A DNA stretch of 64,000 bases from Halomonas saccharevitans (lineage in GTDB: Bacteria; Pseudomonadota; Gammaproteobacteria; Pseudomonadales; Halomonadaceae): assembly GCF_900116405.1 (NCBI RefSeq), contig NZ_FPAQ01000014.1, positions 1 through 64,000 of the forward strand, written 5' to 3'. Position 1 is the stretch's first letter. Every line of letters starts with the position of its first letter. This document shows positions 8,782-20,540 of this stretch, in pieces. Below the pieces are notes generated by a model, which was given only the letters and a program-made list of their open reading frames with translations, had not been told where the DNA came from and searched no databases. Both the position numbers and the translations under genes were made by a program.

Positions 8782-9218
8782 GCACATCCTTCAAGGCCCT
8801 CGAACGGGCCCCCCGCGACAGCCGCCGGCCCCTGGCCGAGATCCTCGCCGCCGTGGGCTTCAATGCCGACGGCCTGATCCCCGCCATCGCCCAGCAGCAC
8901 GACAGTGGCGAGGTGCTGATGATGGCGTGGATGAATTGCGAGGCCCTGGAGGAGACCCTGCGCACCGGCCGCGTCTGCTACTGGTCGCGCTCCCGCGGCA
9001 AGCTGTGGCGCAAGGGCGAGAGCTCCGGCCAGCAGCAGCGCCTCAGGGCCGCCGCGCTGGACTGCGATGGCGACACCCTGCTGCTGCAGGTGGAACAGAC
9101 CGGGCCGGCGTGCCACAGCGGGCGGCGCAGCTGTTTCTATGTGGCGCTGGAGGGTGACGAGGCGCGTATCAGCAGCGATCCGCTGATCGACCCCGATACG
9201 CTCTATGGCAAGGGTTGA
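8778..9218 (+). CDS. hisI: Phosphoribosyl-AMP cyclohydrolase
   Basis: 146 residues, the normal size for stand-alone HisI, which opens the purine ring of phosphoribosyl-AMP in histidine biosynthesis. The three zinc ligands are kept: Cys96 in LDCDGD and Cys112/Cys119 in ACHSGRRSCF. So are the magnesium-binding aspartates of DCDGD and the substrate motif YWSRSRGKLWRKGESSG. Its ATG overlaps the zur stop, which supports this start over one 51 bases upstream. Zur-linked hisI paralogues are known in pseudomonads as part of zinc-limitation responses. This copy may be such a paralogue, although its zinc ligands are intact. Confidence 0.92.
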   Translation: MSTSFKALERAPRDSRRPLAEILAAVGFNADGLIPAIAQQHDSGEVLMMAWMNCEALEETLRTGRVCYWSRSRGKLWRKGESSGQQQRLRAAALDCDGDTLLLQVEQTGPACHSGRRSCFYVALEGDEARISSDPLIDPDTLYGKG

Positions 9219-9251
9219 GATGAGAAGGACCGAGATGGAAAGGCCTGAGTC

Positions 9252-9596
9252 ATGAGGCGCGGGCTGGCCCTGCTGTCACGCGCCTTGGGCGGGCTGATGA
9301 TCGCCCTGGTGCGGCTCTATCAGGTCACGCTGAGCCCGCTGCTGGGGCCGCGCTGTCGCTACTGGCCGAGCTGTTCGGCCTATACGGCGGAGGCCCTGCG
9401 GGTACATGGCCCGCTGCGCGGCGGCTGGCTGGGCATCAAGCGCATCGCGCGCTGCCATCCCGGCGCCGACGGCGGCATCGATCCGGTACCCGGCGGCCCG
9501 AGCGAGCAACTGTGCCGCGAGGACCCCGAGCTCGACGAACATTTTCGCTGCCGACAGCACGGCGCAAGCGATGCCGCCAAAGAAAATAACGCCTAG
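9252..9596 (+). CDS. yidD: Membrane protein insertion efficiency factor YidD
   Basis: 114 residues. The signature of the family is clear: [35 protein letters not shown], then [11 protein letters not shown] with the conserved cysteines and the short DPVPGG. YidD is a small membrane-associated protein that helps YidC insert proteins. It normally sits between rnpA and yidC, but here it follows zur-hisI by 33 bp, so it is probably a relocated or second copy. The tail after the core (about 85-114) is longer and polar. Its TAG stop overlaps the stop of the convergent fic gene in the sequence CTAG. Confidence 0.9.
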   Translation: MRRGLALLSRALGGLMIALVRLYQVTLSPLLGPRCRYWPSCSAYTAEALRVHGPLRGGWLGIKRIARCHPGADGGIDPVPGGPSEQLCREDPELDEHFRCRQHGASDAAKENNA

Positions 9597-11145
9597 AAAT
9601 GGACGTCCAGATCACGAAAACCAGTGACCACTTCCTGCTCCAGGCGTGATGCCAGGTCCGCATCCTGCAACACTGGAAATTCCCTGATCAGCTTGCCGCT
9701 GATTCTGCCGTTCTGGCGAATCGCACGAATGATGCGATCGATGTGGTCATCGGGCCCTTCCAGCCAATCCTTGATCGCCGATCGCGTCTGATACCAGGCC
9801 CGTTGCAGCGTGGCCTGCTCATGCATCTCATGTTCCAGCGTATGACGAAGAATGCCCATTAGATATTCGACCTGGGGTGTCAGGTCGGGATAACGCCAGG
9901 TTGGCCCCGCCAGATCATAGGCCGAAAACTCGAAGTCAGACTCGATTCCATCGTCGTATCGTGAGCGCTCCCTAGAGAAGGTAACCGAATCTCGGTAGGC
10001 CTCCATCAAGGGGCGCGAGTAGCGCTCAAGCACCCGGTCGTATTCGGCACGCCGAATCGCCGAGGAAGTGATGGCCGCGGAGACGGGTAGAATGAAGGGC
10101 TCGGGCACGACCCCATCGCGCCGCAGTACGTCATTGACCAGAAACCGCGACACTCGGCCATTGCCATCGGCCAGAGGATGGAGAAAGACGAAGCCGAAGC
10201 TCGCCACGGCCGCGCGCAAGATGGAAGGAACGTTCTCTGTGGTCAACAGGAACTGACGCAGCCCACCGAGCATGCCGGGCAGCCAATCCCAGTGTGGGCA
10301 GACATAGTGCACCACGGCACCGTGCTGGAGAGACCGGCTACCGACGAAGACCGGAGATTGACGCAGTCCCGGCTCGATCGTCGACACGCCCAGGATGGCC
10401 CGCTGGAGATCACTCAGCGCATGCTGATCGAGCGGGTCCGACAGGCGACCACAGTAGGCTTCCATGGCTTCCGCAAAGCGCTGGATGCGGTCTCGCCGAT
10501 CACCCTCATGCTCGATGACGAAACTGGCACGGCTTTCCTTGATGGTCAGCCAGACGGCACTTCTGCGCAGGATGTCGGCGCCGAACTCCCCCTCCATGGC
10601 ATCCAGCCGGGCACCAACGTCGTAACCCGCGGCTTCATCGACCAAGGGCGTCTTGCGCACCATCGGGCAGTAGTCGGGAGTTCCGGGAAGGTTATCGTTG
10701 ATCCTCCAGCGACGATTCCGCTTCGGCGAGCTTCGGACGAGGTGATATCGAGCATCGAGCAGGTCGCGATAGTTGCCCCCACTTCGTCGATATCCAGTTG
10801 ACGCCCCGTCAGCCATTCATAGAGAAAGCCCGCCCGACGGGCATATTGCCCGGTAGGTTCACTACGCACCCAATCTGCCAGCAACTGCTCGGGAATGACC
10901 TCGAAAAGTCGAGCCAGAAACTCCAGATGCACTCCTTCGTGCTTCAGGGCGAAGGTCAAATGAGCACTCAGGGTATCGGCCGGGCGCATGGCCTCGAGAT
11001 ACGTCTCCTGGCGGCCACCATCGACTTCATGCGTATGCCGCGTCCTCCCGATACGGCTCGTGACCGGGAACGGCTGAGTCGCCTCGACGTCGTAGCGGCG
11101 GGCAAGCCAGCCATAGCCGATTTCATTCTGCTCTTGGGCTGCCAA
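9593..11145 (-). pseudogene. Fic family AMPylase-type protein, split by a one-base frameshift
   Basis: Two overlapping frames give one protein. The N-terminal frame runs from a TTG at 11145 (IGYGWLARRYDV, then TLSAHLTFALKHEGVHLEFL and PTGQYARRAGFLYEWLTGR). The C-terminal frame, open from 10816, continues with GGNYRDLLDARYH, NLPGTPDYCP and the Fic core HPLADGNGRVSR, which matches HPFx(D/E)GNGRxxR with Leu for Phe. An inhibitory-helix-like SFVIEHEG lies upstream of the core. The frames join if the C5 run at 10776-10780 had one more C, giving DEVGGNYRDLL. So a single-base deletion in a homopolymer has split the gene, unless it is a sequencing error or slippage. Fic enzymes usually transfer AMP to target proteins. 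Confidence 0.85.
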
Positions 11146-11204
11146 AATGATTATCCCGCTGCGAAAATGATTATAAAATCGACACGGCCGATAAAAATGA
11201 TTAT
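11144..11204 (-). promoter_or_regulatory. Three phased direct repeats upstream of fic
   Basis: The 11-mer ATAATCATTTT (minus strand) occurs at 11204-11194, 11174-11164 and 11154-11144. Starts are 30 and 20 bp apart, whole helical turns, so all three lie on the same DNA face. The last copy touches the TTG start codon. This layout suits cooperative binding of a regulator, possibly autoregulation, but the binder is unknown. Confidence 0.65.
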
Positions 11205-11232
11205 GGCAGACCCGAGGATCAGAGCCTATGGG

Positions 11233-11661
11233 TCAGGCAGCGGCTTCTTGTTCGGCCACCCGGTAGATCCGCTCCAGCATGGCGTTGAGGCCGTTGCTGC
11301 GGGTCGGCGAAAGATGCTTGTCGAGGCCGAGATCCTTGAGGAAGTGCGGGCCGGTGGCGCGGATGTCCGCCGGCCGGCGGTCGTTGTAGATGCGCATCAG
11401 CACGGCGATCAGCCCGGAGACGATGGCGGCATCGGAGACCGCATCGAAGTGCAGGGTCTCGCCTTCGCGGCGGTGACGCATCCAGACGTTGGACTGACAG
11501 CCCTGGATCTTCAGCTCATCGACTTTCCACTCCTCGGGGAAGGTCGGCAGCTGCTTGCCCATGTCGATGATGTACTGGTAGCGATCCATCCAGTTGTCGA
11601 ACATCTCGAACTCGTCGAGAAGCTCCTGCTGAGCCTGTTCGGCGGTGGTCTCGGTGCTCAT
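11233..11661 (-). CDS. sufE: SufE-family sulfur acceptor for Fe-S cluster assembly
   Basis: 142 residues. The family core starts LLDEFEMFDNWMDRYQYIIDMGKQLP. The persulfide-accepting cysteine is Cys55 in KIQGCQSNVWM, and FLKDLGLDKHLSPTRSNGLNAML is the conserved C-terminal motif. SufE/CsdE proteins take sulfane sulfur from a cysteine desulfurase and pass it on. No sufS or csdA lies next to it. Whether it is SufE or CsdE cannot be decided from the sequence alone. It sits downstream of the tyrosine recombinase gene in the same direction with a 37-bp gap. Confidence 0.92.
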   Translation of the reverse strand: MSTETTAEQAQQELLDEFEMFDNWMDRYQYIIDMGKQLPTFPEEWKVDELKIQGCQSNVWMRHRREGETLHFDAVSDAAIVSGLIAVLMRIYNDRRPADIRATGPHFLKDLGLDKHLSPTRSNGLNAMLERIYRVAEQEAAA

Positions 11662-11698
11662 GATCTCTCCTCAAAGCGGTGAGGTTCAGTATAACGAC

Positions 11699-12973
11699 TC
11701 AGGCGTCCCATCTCGATCCTCCGCCGTCGTCGTGCTCTTCATGGGCGGCCCCGCTCCCGAGGCCATGGCGGGCCTGCTGGCGATGCCACTCCTCGTCCTC
11801 GGCATGCAGGTAGCGCGCCGTGGTATCGAGTCGCGAGTGGCGCGCGGTGCCCGCCAGGTAACGAAGCTCCACGCCGGCCTGAGCCTGGTGTGTCAGGGCC
11901 GTATGACGCAGCCAGTGGGGCGTCGCCTGGCGCAGGCGCGCCGCGGCGTCGCGAGCCTCGTCGCCCTGCTCGGCCTCCAGGACGTCCGCCGCCTCGCCGA
12001 AGGCGTCGCGAATCAGCCGATAGAGCCGGTTGTCGCCCAGGCCCCGCCTGCCGTCCAGGGCCCTGAGTAGCGGGCCATCGTCGTCCGACGCAGGATGGGG
12101 TGACAGACCCAGGGCCTCCCGCCAGGCCTCCAGCAGGGCCAGCATGTCCGGCGGCACCGGGATCTGCGCCGCCTTGTCGCCCTTCCCGATCACCCGCCAC
12201 CACCAGCGCCCCTCGCGGCGCACGAAGTCGTTCATGCGCGCCGCGCTCATCTCGCCGATGCGCGGGGCCAGCAGGTAGGCGAAGCCGAAGACCAGCCGGC
12301 GACGCGACCGCTCGAAGACCCGGCGCGGTGCGGCGTCCGCCGCCATAGGCCGATTGAGCCAGGCCCAGAACCAGTCCCACAGCGGCCGCTCGAGATAGCG
12401 CTCGATGCCACCCTGGCGATTATCCTGGCGGCGACGCTTGTCGCGCATCAGCCGAAACGGGTTGTGGCCGACCCAGCCCGCTTCCACGAGCCAGGCGTAC
12501 ATGCCCTGCAGGATGACCAGGCTCTGCCGGCGACTTGCCGGTGACAGCGGCCCGCGAAAGGGCCGCCAGCGGGGATCGTCGCGAGGTCGTACCGGGCCGA
12601 TCCAGCGCTCGGCCGGACGCGGATCGGCCAGAAACGCCTCGAAGGCATCCAGGTCACCCCGGCGCAGCTCGCCAAGGCCCCTGCCCTGCTCGGAAAGCCA
12701 CAGCAGCAGCCGCTCCGCCTCGCGGCGATAGGCGCGCTGGGTCTGCTGGCTGGCTCGATACTCGGCGAGCCACCTCGCGACCGCCTCGGCGTCGCTCGCG
12801 GCCTCGATATGCACGCGCGTTGCCGGCGAAGGCGCGAGATCCGCCGCGGGCGCTCGGCTCGGCGCAACCTCCAGGCCCTGTGCCAGGCTCCGATCAGGCC
12901 CCCGACCGCCCTGCTCTAGCCCCTGATGTGATTCGTCTTTCATCGACTCCTCGTGTCCTTCCCTGACATTCAT
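11699..12973 (-). CDS. Tyrosine-type site-specific recombinase
   Basis: About 424 residues from the ATG at 12973; the frame is open to 13051 and a further ATG lies at 12943, so the start is uncertain. The N-terminal core-binding region contains WLAEYRASQQTQRAYRREAERLLLWL. The catalytic domain shows Arg in LLAPRIGEM, His-x-x-Arg in HWLRHTALTH, His in GTARHSRLDTT and the nucleophile Tyr in ARYLHAEDEEW. Such proteins cut and rejoin DNA at specific sites. It is divergent from a KfrA-like gene with inverted repeats between them, and no att duplication is visible, so it may be a domesticated recombinase rather than the integrase of a present element. Confidence 0.85.
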   Translation of the reverse strand: MNVREGHEESMKDESHQGLEQGGRGPDRSLAQGLEVAPSRAPAADLAPSPATRVHIEAASDAEAVARWLAEYRASQQTQRAYRREAERLLLWLSEQGRGLGELRRGDLDAFEAFLADPRPAERWIGPVRPRDDPRWRPFRGPLSPASRRQSLVILQGMYAWLVEAGWVGHNPFRLMRDKRRRQDNRQGGIERYLERPLWDWFWAWLNRPMAADAAPRRVFERSRRRLVFGFAYLLAPRIGEMSAARMNDFVRREGRWWWRVIGKGDKAAQIPVPPDMLALLEAWREALGLSPHPASDDDGPLLRALDGRRGLGDNRLYRLIRDAFGEAADVLEAEQGDEARDAAARLRQATPHWLRHTALTHQAQAGVELRYLAGTARHSRLDTTARYLHAEDEEWHRQQARHGLGSGAAHEEHDDGGGSRWDA

Positions 12974-13082
12974 GCCGTATCGATTTACGCCGTGGCTCCC
13001 GCGACTCTTGTCGTATTTCGCGACCTGTTTGTGGAGGGCCCCTTCTGCCACACCGCCCAGTGTCGCCCCTGTACCGCCACAT

Positions 13083-13110
13083 AATCAAGATAAGCCGCGT
13101 AATCTTGATT
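13083..13110. promoter_or_regulatory. Inverted repeat between recombinase and KfrA-like genes
   Basis: AATCAAGAT and ATCTTGATT are perfect 9-bp arms around a 10-bp spacer in an AT-rich divergent promoter region. A likely operator, plausibly for the KfrA-like protein, which in plasmids autoregulates by binding inverted repeats. Confidence 0.6.
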
Positions 13111-13135
13111 TTATTCTGATTAGTGTAAATATTTT

Positions 13136-13148
13136 TACGTTTTACGTA
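13136..13148. promoter_or_regulatory. Second inverted repeat in the same divergent region
   Basis: TACGT and ACGTA flank TTT as a perfect short palindrome, with further TTACGT/TTATGTAA-like words around it. It lies about 105 bp before the KfrA-like start. Confidence 0.45.
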
Positions 13149-13251
13149 TTATGTAATTGGCTTCAATATTGGCCCGCTCCCGGGTAGACTGGCGCCCTGA
13201 ACACCAACACGGCCCGACAGGCGGGCGGCAGACCACCACGAGGACACGACC

Positions 13252-14310
13252 ATGGCGCGCAGCGGCGTGCGGTACGAGGATGTACAGCGGGCCATCGACG
13301 CCCTGCTCTCGAAAGGCGAAGCCCCGAGCGTGCACAAGGTGCGCGAGGTGCTCGGCACCGGCAGCTTCACCACTATCAGCGAGCACCTGCGGGAGTGGCG
13401 CACCCAGCGGGAGGAGAATCGCGACCAGCCACCGCCCCGCGGCATGCCCGCGGCGCTGCAGGAGCTCGCCGAAGGACTGTGGGAGAAGGCCCAGACCGCC
13501 GCCAACGAGGCGCTCGCCCACTATCGCCAGGAGGCCGACAGCCGAGTGGAGACGGCCCGCCAGGAGGCCGGCGAGGCGTCACGCCGCGCCGAAGATGCCG
13601 AGCAGCGGGAGTCGGCGCTCTCCGCCCACCTGGCGAGCACCGAGCAGCGCCTGACGGAACAGAGCGGGGAGCTCGCCCGCCGGGAGGCCGAACGCGATAC
13701 CCTGGCCGAGCGCGAAGCGAAGCTCTCCCGCCAGCAGGCGCGGCTCGAGCAGCAGCTCGCCGACCTGCAGCAGGCGCAGGAGCGAAAGGCCCGGGAGCAT
13801 CAGCAGGCGCTGGCCGAGCAGGCGTCACACCACCAGGAGCGGCTGGCCCAGGAGGAGAAGCGTCATGAGAGCAGCGAATCGCGGCTGATGGCCCTGCTCG
13901 ACCAGGCGCGCCAGGAGCGCCAAGCCGCCGACAAGGCCCACGCGCAGCGCCACCAGCAGCTCGAGACGCGACTGGAGAAGACAGAGCGGCTGGTGCAGGA
14001 GGCGCGAAGCGCGCTGGCCGAGGAAGAGAAGCGTTACCGGGAGACCGACTGGGCACGCCGGCAGGCCGAGGAGCGCACGCGCACGCAGCAGCACGAACAG
14101 GCTCTGCTGCAGGGGCGCATCGACGAGCAGAAGCAGCTGCTGGCGGAGCAGGCGCGCCGCCTGCGCGACCTAGAGACTCAGCTGCATCGCTGTCTGTGGC
14201 AGGCACCGGTGACGCCGCCTGACAACGAGCACGAGGCGGAGGGCGAAGCCGAACACGGCGCCAGAAACGACGAAGACCCCGCGAATGCGGAGCCTTCCAG
14301 GGAGGAGTGA
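13252..14310 (+). CDS. KfrA-like DNA-binding coiled-coil protein
   Basis: 352 residues. The N-terminal KfrA_N domain (about 6-50: VRYEDVQRAIDALLSKGEAPSVHKVREVLGTGS and ISEHLREWR) is the DNA-binding module of plasmid KfrA proteins. The rest (about 60-320) is one long Glu/Gln/Arg/Ala heptad-rich coiled coil, then an acidic tail. Plasmid KfrA is an autoregulator and nucleoid-like protein in partition regions. On a chromosome, next to a divergent tyrosine recombinase, its role is unknown; it might control that gene or organise DNA locally. A good Shine-Dalgarno (GAGGA) precedes the ATG. Confidence 0.85.
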   Translation: MARSGVRYEDVQRAIDALLSKGEAPSVHKVREVLGTGSFTTISEHLREWRTQREENRDQPPPRGMPAALQELAEGLWEKAQTAANEALAHYRQEADSRVETARQEAGEASRRAEDAEQRESALSAHLASTEQRLTEQSGELARREAERDTLAEREAKLSRQQARLEQQLADLQQAQERKAREHQQALAEQASHHQERLAQEEKRHESSESRLMALLDQARQERQAADKAHAQRHQQLETRLEKTERLVQEARSALAEEEKRYRETDWARRQAEERTRTQQHEQALLQGRIDEQKQLLAEQARRLRDLETQLHRCLWQAPVTPPDNEHEAEGEAEHGARNDEDPANAEPSREE

Positions 14311-14318
14311 GCGCGACA

Positions 14319-14341
14319 CCGGGAGGTCGAACGCCTCCCGG
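14319..14341. terminator. Hairpin between convergent kfrA-like and nfuA genes
   Basis: CCGGGAGG and CCTCCCGG form an 8-bp perfect stem with a 7-base loop, placed between two converging genes. There is no T-run. Confidence 0.45.
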
Positions 14342-14365
14342 GGCGTCTCGCGCCCATCGCCGCGC

Positions 14366-14956
14366 TTAGCGGTAGTAGGCGTTGGTGGTGTCCGAGTGGT
14401 CGGTCACGTCGCGGATGCCGGCGAGCTCCGGGATACGCTCGAGCAGGGTCTTCTCGACGCCATCCTTGAGGGTCAGGTCGACCGCCGCGCAACCCTGGCA
14501 GCCGCCGCCGAAGGCCAGGATCGCCACCTGGTCCTCGGTCAGCTCGACCAGCTTGATCTCGCCGCCGTGGGAGGCCAGGCCCGGGTTGATCTCGCTATAG
14601 AGGATGTAGTTGACGCGATCCTCCAGCGGGCTGTCGGCGTTGACCTTGGGCATCTTGGCGTTGGGCGCCTTAATGGTCAGCTGGCCGCCCATGCGATCGG
14701 CGTTGAAATCGACCACGGCTTCCTCGAGGAAGGCCAGGCTGTTCTTGTCCAGGTAGACGCGCAGCTTGGGAAGCTCCAGCAGCTCGTCGTTGGGCTCCTC
14801 CTCGCCGGGCCGGCAGTAGGCCAGGCAGGTCTCGGCGTAGGGCGTGCCGGGCTGGGTAATGAAGATGCGTACCGCGATGCCCTCGACGTTCTGCTTCTCG
14901 AGCAGCTCGGCGAGGTAGTCCTGGGCGCTATCGGTGATCTGAATGCTGTCGCTCAT
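14366..14956 (-). CDS. nfuA: Fe/S biogenesis protein NfuA
   Basis: 196 residues from the ATG at 14956 (the frame is open further upstream, but [19 protein letters not shown] is the family start). An A-type-like N-terminal domain is followed by the Nfu domain with Cys153-x-x-Cys156 in [19 protein letters not shown]. These cysteines hold a 4Fe-4S cluster between two monomers for delivery to apoproteins. The gene is divergent from metH. Full length and motifs make this call firm. Confidence 0.96.
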   Translation of the reverse strand: MSDSIQITDSAQDYLAELLEKQNVEGIAVRIFITQPGTPYAETCLAYCRPGEEEPNDELLELPKLRVYLDKNSLAFLEEAVVDFNADRMGGQLTIKAPNAKMPKVNADSPLEDRVNYILYSEINPGLASHGGEIKLVELTEDQVAILAFGGGCQGCAAVDLTLKDGVEKTLLERIPELAGIRDVTDHSDTTNAYYR

Positions 14957-15312
14957 GGTGCTCTCGCTATCGTGACCCGCCGCAGCGAAGACCGTCGCGA
15001 CGGAGGCAGAAAATGGTGATGTCATCAATGGTAAGCGACCCGCGCGGCCGACACAATCCCGACTGATTTGCTGGGTTTTACATCCACCGGCTGTATGAAG
15101 CCCGGTCACGCACGACATGAAAGACGCTCGCGTCGCGCCCCTGCCGCGGCGCGCCGGCTTTTGCTAGGATGATCGGCTTGCCCGGCGACCCGCCGACGTG
15201 CCGCATCCCGGCAGGCCGCCCCGGCCCGCAGCGCCTCAATGAGACAAGACGCCACAGGCGCACCGCTGCCGGCCAGAACCCTGACGCCTCTTCGCTGGAG
15301 ATTGACCCGCCC
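14957..15312. other. Intergenic region between nfuA and metH
   Basis: 356 bp of divergent promoter space. I looked for a cobalamin riboswitch and for an SAH riboswitch, both common near metH, and found no convincing match to either. No small ORF with a good ribosome site stands out. Confidence 0.5.
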
Positions 15313-19032
<3,720 letters not shown>

Positions 19033-19039
19033 CCCCGAC

Positions 19040-19057
19040 GGCCCGCCAAGGCGGGCC
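19040..19057 (+). terminator. Hairpin after metH
   Basis: GGCCCGCC-AA-GGCGGGCC forms a perfect 8-bp stem right after the metH stop. The first in-frame ATG of the next gene (19058) abuts this stem, which argues for the later start at 19094. Confidence 0.5.
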
Positions 19058-19093
19058 ATGTCTGCCCCTTTGCCCCACCTTGCCGGAAGACGG

Positions 19094-20422
19094 ATGCTGC
19101 CCGAGTCCACCCGCCGCCAGACGATCCTGCGCCTCTCACTGCCGATCATCGCCGGCATGCTCACTCAGAGCCTGCTCAACCTGATCGATGCCGCCCTGGT
19201 GGGCTCGCTCGGCCAGGTGCCCCTGGCGGGCGTAGGCATCGGCGGCTACGCCATGTTCCTGATCACCGCCATGGTCTTCGGGCTCTCCTCGGGGGTGCAG
19301 GCCCAGACGGCGCGACGCCACGGCGAGGAGGACTGGGGACGACGCGCCCTGCCGCTCAATGCCGGGCTTGCCATCGCGATGGCCGTGGCGGGCCCGCTCA
19401 CCCTGCTCTGCCTGTGGCAGGCGCCGCGCCTGCTGGCACTGATCAACCAGGACCCCGCCGTCAACGCCGTGGCGGTGGAGTACTTCCGCTGGCGGGTGGT
19501 GTCGCTCGCCCCGGTGGCGATGATCTTCTGCTTCCGCGGCTACTGGAACGGCATCCAGCAGACCGGCATCTACCTGCGCATCATCCTGGTGATGCACGCC
19601 ATCAACGTGGTCGCGAGCCTGGGGCTGATCTTCGGGCTGGCCGGGCTGCCGGCCATGGGCGCGGCCGGGGCCGGCGCCGGTACCAGCCTCTCGTTGTTCG
19701 CGGGGCTCGCCATCTGGGCCGGGCTCAGCCTGCGTCACGCCACCGGCAGCGGCTTCATGGTCGAACGCCCCCGGGGCGCCGTGCTGTCGACCACCCTGCG
19801 CCTGGCCACGCCCCACTCCTTCCAGCAGCTGTGGTTCGCGGCCGGCTACGCGGTGCTGTTCTGGATACTCGGCCGCATCGATACGCCAAGCGTGGCGGTG
19901 GGCCACGTGCTGGTGAACCTCTCACTGCTGCTGATCCTGCCCGGCGTGGGGCTCGGCATGGCGGCGATGAGCCTGGTCGGCCAGGCGCTGGGCCGCCAGG
20001 CACACCATGACGCCCACCGCTGGGGCTGGGACGTGGTTCGCCTGGCCTGGTGCGCCCTGGCGGTGCTGGCCCTGCCGATGCTGCTCTTCCCCGAGGCGGT
20101 GCTGCGCCTCTTCCTCCACGACCCTGGCCTGGTCGCTCTGGGCCGGCTGCCGCTGCAGCTGACCGCGGTGATGATCGTGCTCGATGCCGCCGCTCTAGTG
20201 TTCGCCCAGGCCCTGCTGGGCGCCGGCGCGAACCGCACCGTGATGACCGCGACCCTCTCCCTGCAGTGGCTGGTGTTCCTGCCGCTGGCCTGGTGGGTGG
20301 GCGTGGTGCTCGAGCAGGGACTGCTCGGCATCTGGTGGGTGCAGCTGGGCTATCGCTGCCTCAATTCGGCCTGGTTCGTGCTGATCTGGCAGCGGCGGCG
20401 CTGGCAGTCTCTGGCGCTCTAG
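19094..20422 (+). CDS. MATE family efflux transporter
   Basis: 442 residues from the ATG at 19094; an ATG at 19058 is possible but abuts the metH hairpin. About twelve hydrophobic helices are present. MATE signatures include LSLPIIAGMLTQSLLNLIDAALVGSLG near the N-terminus and RGYWNGIQQTGIYLRI mid-protein. It resembles the DinF/NorM group, which exports cationic drugs or metabolites using a sodium or proton gradient. The substrate cannot be deduced. It probably has its own transcript, between metH and the sulfite reductase gene. Confidence 0.9.
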   Translation: MLPESTRRQTILRLSLPIIAGMLTQSLLNLIDAALVGSLGQVPLAGVGIGGYAMFLITAMVFGLSSGVQAQTARRHGEEDWGRRALPLNAGLAIAMAVAGPLTLLCLWQAPRLLALINQDPAVNAVAVEYFRWRVVSLAPVAMIFCFRGYWNGIQQTGIYLRIILVMHAINVVASLGLIFGLAGLPAMGAAGAGAGTSLSLFAGLAIWAGLSLRHATGSGFMVERPRGAVLSTTLRLATPHSFQQLWFAAGYAVLFWILGRIDTPSVAVGHVLVNLSLLLILPGVGLGMAAMSLVGQALGRQAHHDAHRWGWDVVRLAWCALAVLALPMLLFPEAVLRLFLHDPGLVALGRLPLQLTAVMIVLDAAALVFAQALLGAGANRTVMTATLSLQWLVFLPLAWWVGVVLEQGLLGIWWVQLGYRCLNSAWFVLIWQRRRWQSLAL

Positions 20423-20464
20423 CCGGACACAGCCTCATTCCATTTCGCATATAAACTATGCACA

Positions 20465-20485
20465 TTTATTCTTTTCTAGAATAAA
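20465..20485. promoter_or_regulatory. Inverted repeat upstream of sulfite reductase gene (candidate CysB site)
   Basis: TTTATTCT and AGAATAAA are perfect 8-bp arms with a 5-bp spacer, about 55 bp before the start codon in an AT-rich stretch. The TTATTC/GAATAA halves resemble LysR-type CysB sites, which would suit a sulfur-assimilation gene. Confidence 0.5.
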
Positions 20486-20540
20486 CGGCAGCGGGTAAGG
20501 TAGCGCCAACGTCCCTTTTCTCGATTCAGGATCGCGCTGC

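Noticed and set aside
11699-13051. The recombinase next to the KfrA-like gene as integrase of a genomic island
   Set aside because: No tRNA or direct repeats flank it; neighbours sufE and nfuA are ordinary host genes.
14957-15312. Cobalamin or SAH riboswitch before metH
   Set aside because: The leader contains GC-rich words such as CAGCGCCTCAATGAG, but neither the B12 box nor the SAH-riboswitch core could be aligned.
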